Part shown: positions 1-6,449 of the stretch, piece by piece | How the letters are laid out: each line of letters starts with the position of its first letter | Position numbering within the stretch: position 1 is the first letter of the stretch | NCBI GenBank assembly: GCA_005878665.1 | Contig: VBLR01000165.1 | Coordinates: 1 to 6,512 of the forward strand | Direction of reading: 5' to 3' | DNA from: Methanobacteriota archaeon | Lineage (GTDB): Archaea; Thermoplasmatota; Thermoplasmata; RBG-16-68-12 | Length of the DNA: 6,512 nucleotides | Position numbers and translations under genes: made by a program | The notes under the pieces: model-generated | The model's input: the letters and a program-made list of their open reading frames with translations, nothing else | Told to the model about the DNA's origin: nothing | Database searches by the model: none

Positions 1-2
1 CG

Positions 3-464
3 ACGCGCCGCCGCGATGTGCTTGGCGACGAAGACATCCTCGCCGGCATGCTGACGGCAATCATGTCATTCACGCAAGATGCGTTCCAGGCGGAGATCGG
101 GGGACTCAAGCTATTCAAGATCGGGAACAAGACGGTGGCTCTCGAACGCAACGAGCACATGTACTTGGCCGCGATAGGCTTGGGGTCGATCCGGAATCGT
201 CTGTCGACCAGTTTGCGGCAATTCCTCGCCGACCTTGAGGAACGGTACGAGGACAAGCTCCTGAGGTGGTCGGGGATGATCGCGGACCTGCCTGGAATTG
301 ATGCGATGGCAGAATCGTTTGCCCGCCGGGGTCGGTATCGCCGCGGCGATTGGAAGCGCGCCGCCGCTCGCGAAGCCGAGCAGCCGCCCTTCGAGGATCG
401 CGGGCGGCGTGAGTCCGGAATCGATTTTGTCATCGTGCCGGAAGAGCCGCTTCGGCGCGCGTAG
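3..464 (+). CDS. 3' part of a protein of unknown function, possibly with a longin/roadblock-like module (5' end outside window)
   Basis: The reading frame is open to the left edge (first whole codon at 3), so this is probably the C-terminal part of a larger protein. A GTG at 18 could start a 148-residue protein, but no ribosome site can be judged there. What is visible: an acidic stretch and helix (DEDILAGMLTAIMSF), then two or three short strands around LKLFKIGNKTVALE and MYLAAIGLG, then a long amphipathic helix around FLADLEERYEDKLLRWSG, and finally a basic, probably disordered tail ending VPEEPLRRA. The helix-strands-helix order resembles sensory or GTPase-associated modules of the longin/roadblock type, and it reminds me of C-terminal domains of archaeal signalling proteins. 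That is an impression from pattern, not a family assignment. It stops with TAG and meets the transporter gene tail to tail with 4 bp between stops, so any terminator must lie inside a coding region. Confidence 0.6.
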   Translation, partial: TRRRDVLGDEDILAGMLTAIMSFTQDAFQAEIGGLKLFKIGNKTVALERNEHMYLAAIGLGSIRNRLSTSLRQFLADLEERYEDKLLRWSGMIADLPGIDAMAESFARRGRYRRGDWKRAAAREAEQPPFEDRGRRESGIDFVIVPEEPLRRA

Positions 465-468
465 CATC

Positions 469-1608
469 CTATCGGGCGAGCGCCTCGAGGAGGATCACGC
501 CGCCGACGAGCAAGTACAGCGCGTATACGTCGCCCCCAGACGCAAGCACGATGAGCCCCGCGAACAGGGCGACGCTGCGGCTCGTGTTCAGGATGAACTC
601 CCGAGTCGCGGTGACGGCGGGGATTGAGTCCTCCATGCGATCCACGCGGATCGTGTAGATGAACGACGGCGCGACCTCGGAAGTCATCGAGAGCCAGCCG
701 ATGGCGAACGCGAACGATCCGAGATCCCGCGAGGCGAACGCAATCAGGCAGGCGGGGACGGAAAGCGCTGGTCCCAACAGGAGGAACGGACTCCGGACCT
801 TCACCCGGTCCGACACGCGACCGAGCACCACGGCGGCGATGCCCGCCGCGAGCGAGAAGAGTGCGAAGAGGAGACCTAAGGCGAACGAGTCCGTCGTAAG
901 GAGGAACGAGCCGAGGGGCGTCGCAACCGAAAGCAGTCCGTCGACACCTCCCTGGCCTGCGAATGAGATCGCCGTGCGCGAGCCCATCCGTCGCAGGTTG
1001 ATGACATACGAGAAGGACTCCTCGCGCCGGACGAGCCGACGGGCGCGGATCAGGTTGCCGGCCAAGATGAGGCCACCGAGGGCGAAGAGGAACTGGAAAC
1101 CCACGGTGTCCGCCAGGTATCCGCCGAGGACCGGGGCGCCGACGGCGACGGTCGTGAAGGTCGCGGTGACGCCCGCCAGCCGACCTGCGCGGTTCGCCGG
1201 ACTCGTCTCCCTCACGAGCATCGAGTTCATGGGGAGCCAGAACAACGGCAGGTAGACGCCGAAGGCGAGCCCGCCAACCAAGACGACCCAGTTCGCCGGC
1301 AGGAACGCGAACGCAAAGTGACCCGCGGCCATCGTCGCGAGGCCGAGCGTCATGCTTGTCCTCGCGGGAATCGCCCGGCCACGGGCCATCAGCAGGACGC
1401 CGAGCGCCGCGGTGAGGAACGCGATCACCCAGAGGAGCGTGGCGACGCGAAAGTCGAGCGATCGCGGTCGGCTCACCAGGTAGACGATCCAGAAACTACC
1501 GGTCATCTGGTTCCCGAACGACTGGACCGCGACGAGTCCGAGCAACTCGCGGTACCGGAAGCGCTGCGAGACGCGAAACGGTGGTGGGGCAGGCGGGGCG
1601 GAGACCAT
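469..1608 (-). CDS. Major facilitator superfamily (MFS) transporter
   Basis: A polytopic membrane protein of 379 residues from the ATG at 1608; a TTG at 1632 would add eight residues. I prefer the ATG because no Shine-Dalgarno precedes either start and a weak TATA-like element lies about 29 bp upstream of it. About twelve hydrophobic segments can be picked out in two halves of six, joined by a basic loop (RARRLVRREE), as is usual for the family. The first-half motif A is degenerate (LLMARGRAIPA). The second-half counterpart is better kept as GRVSDRV, after the segment ending AAGIAAVVL. GAPVLGGYLADTVG at the end of helix 5 resembles motif C of drug/H+ antiporters. Substrate and direction cannot be told. 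It lies downstream of the trehalose-6-phosphate synthase/phosphatase gene on the same strand, with 133 bp between them, so it may be cotranscribed or separately promoted. The stop is TAG. Confidence 0.85.
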   Translation of the reverse strand: MVSAPPAPPPFRVSQRFRYRELLGLVAVQSFGNQMTGSFWIVYLVSRPRSLDFRVATLLWVIAFLTAALGVLLMARGRAIPARTSMTLGLATMAAGHFAFAFLPANWVVLVGGLAFGVYLPLFWLPMNSMLVRETSPANRAGRLAGVTATFTTVAVGAPVLGGYLADTVGFQFLFALGGLILAGNLIRARRLVRREESFSYVINLRRMGSRTAISFAGQGGVDGLLSVATPLGSFLLTTDSFALGLLFALFSLAAGIAAVVLGRVSDRVKVRSPFLLLGPALSVPACLIAFASRDLGSFAFAIGWLSMTSEVAPSFIYTIRVDRMEDSIPAVTATREFILNTSRSVALFAGLIVLASGGDVYALYLLVGGVILLEALAR

Positions 1609-1632
1609 CCGGTACGCCGCGAGACGTGCCAA

Positions 1633-1641
1633 CGTACAAAG
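1633..1641 (-). promoter_or_regulatory. Possible weak TATA box for the MFS gene
   Basis: On the minus strand this reads CTTTGTACG, with its centre about 29 bp before the ATG at 1608. In archaea that spacing would give a leaderless or nearly leaderless transcript. The match to a TATA box is poor and there is no clear BRE, so this is only a candidate. Confidence 0.25.
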
Positions 1642-1677
1642 AGACTTCGATGCTCGGGTCGCTTCGCGCTTTGAGTC

Positions 1678-1693
1678 GAGAGAATCTTCTCTC
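1678..1693. repeat. Perfect 7-bp inverted repeat between the trehalose and MFS genes
   Basis: GAGAGAA and TTCTCTC flank a 2-bp centre (TC). It is enclosed by a second, shorter pair, TTGAG at 1671-1675 and CTCAA at 1704-1708. A centre this small suits a dimeric regulator site better than a stable hairpin, although a nested RNA stem could also form. There is no T-run on the minus strand after it, so an archaeal terminator for the trehalose gene is not supported. It sits 49-64 bp after that gene's stop and 70-85 bp before the MFS ATG. Confidence 0.4.
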
Positions 1694-1741
1694 CCCCGGG
1701 AGTCTCAACAACGACCCACGATGATTCGCGTCGCGTTCCGA

Positions 1742-3934
1742 TTAGCCCGACGGCGAGGTCAGGGACTCGAGGAAACGAAGGAGATCTTCGGCGCTCTCCG
1801 CATTGAGTCGAGCCGAGGAGACACCGAACCCGACCCGAATGGAGAACGCCTCTCGAGGAAGTGAGGCGAAGAGGGCCTCGTCGGTCCAATCGTCGCCCGC
1901 GGCGAGGATGAAGTCCCACGGCTCGCGGGCCAAGTGCGTGGCGAAGTACGTCCCCTTGTCCACACCCGCGCGACGAATCTCGACGACCTTGTCGCCGGGC
2001 AAGACCTTCAGATCGAGGTTCGCGGTCAGCGCCGTCAAGACCTCGACGAGCTCCTTGGCGCCCACGGTCCCAGACTCCGCATCGGCGGCGCGGTAGTGCC
2101 AGGCAAGCGCGAAGTCTTTCTCTTCAAGAGAGGAGCCTGGGACGCGGTCCAAGAATCGCTCGATCACGGGCCTCACACGGTCCTTCCAGGTCTCCTCGAT
2201 CGGGAGCGTCGCCCTCCACTCCGTGTCCGGACCGTCGCGAATCCACGCTCCGTGCTCTGCGATGAGCGTCAGGCCGAGGTTCCCGAACCACTTCTCCAAA
2301 TCGACCCGGGGTCGGCCGCTCACGAGCACGACCTGGTTCGCCGAATCGGAGACGAGGCCCTTCAGGACTTGCGAGACGCGCTCGTTCGGACGCGCGGCCG
2401 CCCGGTCCGGGGAGAACGACACGAGGGTTCCGTCGTAATCGAGGAGGAACAACCGGCGTTGGGCTTGTCGTGCGGCCCGCCGAATCTCCCTTCGAGTCCC
2501 TTCCGAGAGGCTTTTGACCGCGAGGTCCTCGGAGAGGCGGACCGCCTCGTCGAGGCGCTCGAGGAACCGCATCGCCCAGGTCCGCGCGTCGTAGCGTCGA
2601 AGCCGGTCTTGCATCGCGTGAATCCGCATCGCCTGTTCCTCCGGGGACATCGTCATCGCCCGGTCGAGCGCGTCGACGACCTCTTTCACGTCGTTCGGAT
2701 TCACGATCAGAGCCTCGCGCAGTTCTTTCGACGCACCGGCCATCTCGCTGAGGATCAGCACGCCCCGCGGCTCTTGCTTCGCGGCGACAAATTCCTTCGC
2801 GACGAGATTCATGCCGTCCCGGAGCGGCGCGACGAGCGCGACATCGCTCGCGCGGTACAACGCCAGCAGCTCGTCGAAATCGAGTTGGCGATACAGGTAC
2901 CGGATCGGCGTCCACGCGATCGTTCCAAATCGACTGTTGATTCGCCCGACCCGTTCGTCGATATCCCGTTTCAGACGTGCATACTGGGTGACGCGTTCGC
3001 GGGAGGGGACCACCGCGAGCAGGTACGTGACCTTCCTGCGCCACTCGGCGTGGGACTCAAGGAACCGCTCGAAAGCGTCGAGTTGCTGCGGAATCCCTTT
3101 CGTGTAATCGAGGCGGGAGATCGAGAACAAGAGCTTCGAGGGTCCCGTCCCCCGACGCATTCGCGCGAGGGAGCGCTCGACGGACGGGCCGACGGACTCC
3201 GATCCGAACTTCGCGACGTCGATCCCAAGCGGGAAGACGTCGACTTGGACGACCCGGTGGCCCGCGACGATCGCACCGATCCGGTTATCGAGCCCCAGGT
3301 CGCGCAAGACGCTGCCGAGGAACGCCCGGGCATAGTCGTACGTGTGGAATCCAATCAGGTCCGCACCGAGGAGTCCCTCGAGGACCTCCCTGTGCCACGG
3401 GAGGAGACGAAAGACGTCGTACGGCGGGAACGGGATGTGGAGGAAGAATCCGATGCGGGCGTCCGGAACTTGCTCTCGAATGAGGCGAGGCAGGAGCAGG
3501 AGGTGATAGTCGTGAATCCAGAGCGAATCGCCGCGCTTCAGCGTTCGAACGATTTCGGCCGCAAAGCGTTCGTTCACATCCCGATAGGCGTCCCATTCCG
3601 CCGCCGAGTACCGCGCATACGTCGCGAACGAATGGAAGAGGGGCCAGAGCGTTCCATTCGAGAAGCCAGCATAGTACGCTCGGGCCACGCTGTGCGGGAG
3701 GAAGATCGGATGGCAGTCGAATTCCTTCTCGAGGCGCGCGGCGACCCGCCGCGATTCCGACGGCGACACATCGCCCGGCCATCCGAACCAGCGAGCTCCG
3801 TATTCCCGGTAGAACGACGAGAGGCCGGCGGCGACACCGCCCGGATTGGGCTCGACGTCGAGGTGGTTCCCGGTCCGCCGCAGGGTGATTGGGAGACGAT
3901 TCGAGACGAGGAGCAGGGTCATGGGCAGGGGCAT
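1742..3934 (-). CDS. Fused trehalose-6-phosphate synthase (GT20) / trehalose-6-phosphate phosphatase (HAD)
   Basis: A cytoplasmic bifunctional enzyme of 730 residues. The N-terminal GT20 domain (about 1-465) should transfer glucose from a sugar nucleotide to glucose-6-phosphate. The C-terminal HAD domain (about 490-730) should remove the phosphate to give trehalose. GT20 motifs: SNRLP at 11-15, WFGWPG at 49-54, WIHDYHLLLLP at 139-149, HIPFP at 166-170, GFHTYDYARAFL at 195-206, SRLDYTKG at 273-280 (R274 and K279 match the sugar-nucleotide phosphate-binding Arg/Lys of E. coli OtsA) and DGMNLVAKE at 373-381. HAD motifs: DYDGTL at 499-504 (nucleophile D499, acid/base D501), SGR at 539-541, K649, and GDDWTDE at 680-686. 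All catalytic residues are present, so both halves should be active. The start is unsure: ATG at 3934 directly follows a run of five G, while ATG at 3922 gives MTLLLVSNRLP, closer to the usual family N-terminus. The stop is TAA. It is divergent from the tRNA-Ser gene. Fused synthase/phosphatase proteins are known in other organisms. Confidence 0.95.
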   Translation of the reverse strand: MPLPMTLLLVSNRLPITLRRTGNHLDVEPNPGGVAAGLSSFYREYGARWFGWPGDVSPSESRRVAARLEKEFDCHPIFLPHSVARAYYAGFSNGTLWPLFHSFATYARYSAAEWDAYRDVNERFAAEIVRTLKRGDSLWIHDYHLLLLPRLIREQVPDARIGFFLHIPFPPYDVFRLLPWHREVLEGLLGADLIGFHTYDYARAFLGSVLRDLGLDNRIGAIVAGHRVVQVDVFPLGIDVAKFGSESVGPSVERSLARMRRGTGPSKLLFSISRLDYTKGIPQQLDAFERFLESHAEWRRKVTYLLAVVPSRERVTQYARLKRDIDERVGRINSRFGTIAWTPIRYLYRQLDFDELLALYRASDVALVAPLRDGMNLVAKEFVAAKQEPRGVLILSEMAGASKELREALIVNPNDVKEVVDALDRAMTMSPEEQAMRIHAMQDRLRRYDARTWAMRFLERLDEAVRLSEDLAVKSLSEGTRREIRRAARQAQRRLFLLDYDGTLVSFSPDRAAARPNERVSQVLKGLVSDSANQVVLVSGRPRVDLEKWFGNLGLTLIAEHGAWIRDGPDTEWRATLPIEETWKDRVRPVIERFLDRVPGSSLEEKDFALAWHYRAADAESGTVGAKELVEVLTALTANLDLKVLPGDKVVEIRRAGVDKGTYFATHLAREPWDFILAAGDDWTDEALFASLPREAFSIRVGFGVSSARLNAESAEDLLRFLESLTSPSG

Positions 3935-3977
3935 CCCCCACGGTCCGCGGTCATCGTGCGCCCGGAATCAATCGGCA

Positions 3978-3991
3978 CACCGCGATCGGTG
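3978..3991. repeat. Small inverted repeat in the trehalose gene leader
   Basis: CACCG and CGGTG are separated by CGAT. It lies 44-57 bp upstream of the 3934 start and, if the TATA box at 4032-4037 is used, inside the transcribed leader. Five-base arms are short and could arise by chance in GC-rich DNA. Confidence 0.25.
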
Positions 3992-4001
3992 CGGGAATCT
4001 G

Positions 4002-4024
4002 GGGTGTTCGCGGACCCGACACCC
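4002..4024. repeat. Perfect 6-bp inverted repeat over the predicted trehalose gene transcription start
   Basis: GGGTGT (4002-4007) and ACACCC (4019-4024) flank an 11-bp spacer. The spacer and left arm cover the position (about 4008) where minus-strand transcription would begin from the TATA box at 4032-4037. It is therefore well placed for an operator that blocks initiation, or for a hairpin at the 5' end of the mRNA. Function is inferred from position only. Confidence 0.35.
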
Positions 4025-4031
4025 TCATGCG

Positions 4032-4037
4032 ATATAA
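4032..4037 (-). promoter_or_regulatory. Candidate TATA box for the trehalose synthase/phosphatase gene
   Basis: On the minus strand this reads GGGTTATATCGC, with TTATAT as the core; it is one of few AT-rich patches in the divergent region. With the usual archaeal spacing of about 26 bp, transcription would start near 4008 and leave a leader of roughly 75-85 nt before either candidate start codon. No convincing BRE is visible. Confidence 0.45.
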
Positions 4038-4084
4038 CCCTGTCCGGCCAGCGGCCTTCTGAACCGTCGGAATGCACGTCGCCC

Positions 4085-4099
4085 CGAAAACGTTTATAG
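4085..4099 (+). promoter_or_regulatory. BRE/TATA promoter of tRNA-Ser
   Basis: CGAAAA (BRE-like) is followed directly by CGTTTATAG. The TATA centre lies about 28 bp before the first base of the tRNA, the spacing expected in archaea if transcription begins at or just before the mature 5' end. This is the clearest promoter in the window and may also drive the acetyltransferase gene just downstream. Confidence 0.8.
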
Positions 4100-4123
4100 C
4101 GGGTTCCCAATGAATGCGGCCCT

Positions 4124-4205
4124 GCGGGGATCGCCTAGCCTGGTAGGGCGCTGGATTGCTAATCCAGTGCGCTTGCGCTCGGGGGTTCAAATCCCCCTCC
4201 CCGCG
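4124..4205 (+). tRNA. tRNA-Ser (anticodon GCT, reads AGC/AGU)
   Basis: All parts fold as a cloverleaf. The acceptor stem GCGGGGA (4124-4130) pairs with TCCCCGC (4198-4204). The D stem is GCC/GGC with loop TAGCCTGGTAG. The anticodon stem CTGGA/TCCAG carries loop TTGCTAA, with anticodon GCT at 4158-4160. The long variable arm has stem GCGC/GCGC (4169-4172 and 4175-4178), which marks the type II serine/leucine class. The T arm is GGGGG-TTCAAAT-CCCCC (4181-4197). The discriminator base G at 4205 fits serine. CCA is not encoded and there is no intron. No T-rich terminator follows, and the next start codon is 11 nt further on. Confidence 0.97.
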
Positions 4206-4216
4206 CGGTTGTCCTC

Positions 4217-5161
4217 ATGAAAGTGCGCACGCACGACGAGATCGATCCGCTCGCGGCATTCCGACTCAACCTTCTCGCCTTCGGGTCCGCCTGGGACGAC
4301 GCCAGAATCCGTCGGGAGCGATCATACGACCGCAGGTACCTAGAAGAGTACGCTTTCTACGCCCAAGAGTAGGGTCGGATTCTGGCACAGGTCGTGCCAC
4401 TGCGCTTCCGAGTGCGACTGACGACGGGCGTGGAGGACGTCGGTGGTCTCGCAGGTGTATGCTCTCACCCGTCCGTGTGGGGCCACGGCTTCGCGCGTCG
4501 CCTCATCGAAGCGACGCACGATCGGTTCCGTGATCTGGGCTTGCGCATCTCGACGTTGACGACGAGCCGCAACATCCGCGGGTACGGTGTCTACCTGAAG
4601 CAGGGCTACGTGGACCTGGCACCCTTCTGGCAAGGGGTGCGGCGGGTGACCCGACGCAGGAACCCTGGCGGATACCGGCTACGAAGAGCGAGACAGAGCG
4701 ATCTGTCGGCGATCCACCGGCTGTATCGAACGCACACCCGACGAATGCTCGGCTGGACCGAGCGACCGGAGCAATCGCTTGCCTGGGCCCTCGCGAAGAC
4801 GCACGAATACTTGGACAAGTACCGAATCGTGCTCCGAGATGGCGACGCGGTCGGATATCTCCGCACTCGCCCGGGCGATGGCGTCACGATGGAAGAGGTC
4901 GTGGCCCCGAACGGCCGGGATTTTGCGGCGGCCGTCGCGATCATGGAAGCGAAGGCGAAAACCGGCATCGCCACCGTCAACTGGATCACGGCTCGCGCAG
5001 ACGCCCATCGATTCCGGCGGCTGGGATACTCCGTCGACGGTCCATTTCCTGATACCACGATGGCGCTCTCGTTGGTGGACGAAATCCGCACGGCCGAGTT
5101 GCCGCACCTCTTCGGAGGTACGTCGGGAACGTTCGTACAGTATCCAACGGACGACTTCTGA
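4217..5161 (+). pseudogene. Tandem-GNAT N-acetyltransferase gene interrupted by an in-frame TAG (codon 52)
   Basis: From the ATG at 4217 the frame runs 51 codons (MKVRTHDEID...YAFYAQE), meets TAG at 4370-4372, and continues in the same frame for 262 codons to TGA at 5159-5161, with no frameshift needed. The part after the TAG reads GRILAQVVPL, the usual 'dG.vlAqv' strand of a GNAT domain, so the first part plainly belongs to the same gene. Domain 1 has acetyl-CoA motif A as GVCSHPSVWGHGFARRL (about codons 80-96; the usual R/Q of RxxGxG/A is W88) and ends with NIRGYGVYLKQGY. Domain 2 starts near YRLRRARQSDL (codon 153) and is more diverged, with AHRFRRLGYSVDGPFP near its end. GNAT proteins transfer an acetyl group from acetyl-CoA to an amine; the acceptor is unknown here. 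Restart at GTG 4394 would give 255 residues lacking the first strands and helices of domain 1. The simplest cause is GAG to TAG. Alternatives are a sequencing error, readthrough, or pyrrolysine. Confidence 0.75.
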
Positions 5162-5200
5162 GGAGCGCGTCCGCAGGTGCATCGGATCCACCGCAACCCA

Positions 5201-5208
5201 TTTCTATC
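5201..5208 (+). promoter_or_regulatory. Candidate TATA box of the DUF4242-type gene
   Basis: TTTCTATC is an AT-rich patch spanning -27 to -20 relative to the ATG at 5228. That placing predicts transcription starting at or next to the start codon, meaning a leaderless mRNA. It supports 5228 as the start over the upstream GTG at 5177. Confidence 0.5.
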
Positions 5209-5227
5209 AGCCGGCGATGTCCGGCCG

Positions 5228-5467
5228 ATGCCGAAGTTCATCGACCAGCACCCGATGCATCCGCTCACCGCGGAGCAGTTGAGGAAGGCGCAAGAGTCGC
5301 CCGCAGACGAGTTTGGTGTGACCCACCACGACATCCTGTACAGCGAGCCCGACAACAAACTCTATTGTGTCCTCGACGCCCCGGACCGCGAGGCGATCGA
5401 GAAGCACCACGAGAAGATCGGGATTCGCTGCGACTGGATTCACGAAGTGGAATCGACGCGAGAATAG
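5228..5467 (+). CDS. DUF4242 / SCO4226-like small protein, possibly nickel-binding
   Basis: A 79-residue soluble protein beginning MPKFIDQHPM. Its pattern is strand (KFIDQH), helix (TAEQLRKAQES), strand (VTHHDILYSEP), strand (KLYCVLDAPD), helix (REAIEKHHEKIG) and a final strand ending IHEVE. This matches DUF4242 proteins, small ferredoxin-like dimers. The Streptomyces coelicolor member SCO4226 was reported as nickel-binding. The protein is histidine-rich (H8, H11, H33, H34, H60, H61, H72), consistent with metal binding but not proof of it. The GTG at 5177 would add 17 residues that look unlike the family N-terminus; the ATG at 5228, placed for a leaderless transcript from the TATA box at 5201-5208, is preferred. 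The gene follows the interrupted acetyltransferase by 66 bp and is probably transcribed on its own. The stop is TAG. Family call from memory of the motif pattern; physiological role unknown. Confidence 0.75.
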   Translation: MPKFIDQHPMHPLTAEQLRKAQESPADEFGVTHHDILYSEPDNKLYCVLDAPDREAIEKHHEKIGIRCDWIHEVESTRE

Positions 5468-5618
5468 GGATCCGCGCGGGCTCGCCGCCGTGAAGCAACG
5501 GTCTGACCTTTAGCCGAAGGGCCGATCCACCCCTGCCGCTCTCGAGATTAAGTGCTCCCGATGAGAACCACGGGGAACGGTTCAAGAAGGGGCCTCGGGG
5601 ATAGCCTTGCGTCCTTCG

Positions 5619-6449
5619 ATGCCACGCGAGCCCATGAAGTCGAAGGTCGTCCTATTGGGCGACGGCGGGGTGGGGAAGACCTCTCTCATCCGCCGCTTCG
5701 TCGTCGACCAGTATTCGGACGACTACATCACCACCGTCGGCACGAAAGTGTCCAAGCGGAGCTTGAGCCTCGGCTCCCCGCTCGCCGAGCTCGAGATGGT
5801 CATGCAGATCTGGGACGTCCTCGGACAGAAGGGATACAGCGGGGTCCAGGAGACCGCGATCAAGGGCGCGCAAGGCGTCCTGCTGGTGTACGACACCACG
5901 AACGACGAGAGCCGCCGGGCACTCGAGGACTACTGGATTCCGGCCGTGTGGCGACTCGCCGGACGCGTCCCCACCCTGTTCGCCGGGAACAAGTCCGACC
6001 TCGTCTCGGATCGGGTCTGGGCCGAGGAGTACCTGTACTTCCTCACGCAGAAGTATTCGTGTCCCGGCATCCTGACGAGCGCGAAGACCGGAGATCGGGT
6101 CGAGTCCGCGTTCAAGGCGCTTGGGGAACAGATCTTGCAGGCGGCGGGTCATCCGATCCGCCGGATCGCGCTCGTGACGCCCCCTCAAGAACCCGTCGAT
6201 CGCTTGATCCGTGTGACGGACAAGATCATGACGGACTTCTGCTACCACCTGGGCGGAGTCGAGACGGGCATGCCGATCGTGAAGCGACAACTCGGGCTCT
6301 CGGGGCTCGACGTCCGCGCGCCGACGACGGAGGCCATTCGCATCTTGATCGAGAAGCTCGCGGTCGTCGAGGGGGACTTTAAGGGGGCGGAAGAAATCCT
6401 GACGAACCGTGAACGAAGACTCGGCTGGCTCGATGGAACGGACGGGTAA
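5619..6449 (+). CDS. Ras/Rab-like small GTPase with a C-terminal helical extension
   Basis: A cytoplasmic GTP-binding switch protein of 276 residues from ATG 5619. Other possible starts are TTG 5607 and ATG 5634; the last gives MKSKVVLLGDGG, closest to a usual GTPase N-terminus. All five G motifs are visible: G1 GDGGVGKTS (14-22), G2 threonine in YITTVG (T39), G3 WDVLGQ (65-70) with the catalytic glutamine Q70, G4 NKSD (124-127) and G5 SAK (154-156). The domain should therefore bind and hydrolyse GTP. It ends near 176, the size of eukaryotic Rab/Ras. There is no C-terminal cysteine motif for prenylation. After a proline-containing linker (about 185-192) comes a roughly 80-residue segment I do not recognise, predicted mostly helical (RLIRVTDKIMTDFCYHL, then TTEAIRILIEKLAVVEG and EEILTNRERRLGWL). 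It may be an effector or partner-binding region. In the 151-bp upstream gap the only AT-rich candidates for a promoter are CCTTTAGC (5507-5514) and GATTAAGT (5546-5553), both weak. Confidence 0.9.
   Translation: MPREPMKSKVVLLGDGGVGKTSLIRRFVVDQYSDDYITTVGTKVSKRSLSLGSPLAELEMVMQIWDVLGQKGYSGVQETAIKGAQGVLLVYDTTNDESRRALEDYWIPAVWRLAGRVPTLFAGNKSDLVSDRVWAEEYLYFLTQKYSCPGILTSAKTGDRVESAFKALGEQILQAAGHPIRRIALVTPPQEPVDRLIRVTDKIMTDFCYHLGGVETGMPIVKRQLGLSGLDVRAPTTEAIRILIEKLAVVEGDFKGAEEILTNRERRLGWLDGTDG

Noticed and set aside
2124..3044. A 306-codon minus-strand open frame inside the trehalose gene
   Set aside because: It is a shifted frame of the same gene with a highly Arg-rich product and no domain.
4002..4024. 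The inverted repeat considered as a factor-independent terminator for either flanking gene
   Set aside because: It lies upstream of both divergent genes, so no transcript ends there, and no T-run follows it on either strand.
1934..4099. A 721-codon open frame on the plus strand opposite the trehalose synthase/phosphatase gene
   Set aside because: The minus-strand frame carries every GT20 and HAD motif. The plus-strand product is arginine- and proline-rich with no recognisable domain. Long antisense open frames are expected opposite GC-rich genes with strong third-position bias.
4156..4533. A 125-codon plus-strand open frame starting inside the tRNA
   Set aside because: It begins within the anticodon region, is out of frame with the GNAT sequence and encodes an Arg/Ser/Pro-rich product typical of a shadow frame.
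5552..6382. A 276-codon plus-strand open frame overlapping the GTPase gene
   Set aside because: It is in another frame of the GTPase gene, gives a low-complexity Arg/Gly/Asp-rich product, and has no motif; the GTPase frame has all five G motifs.
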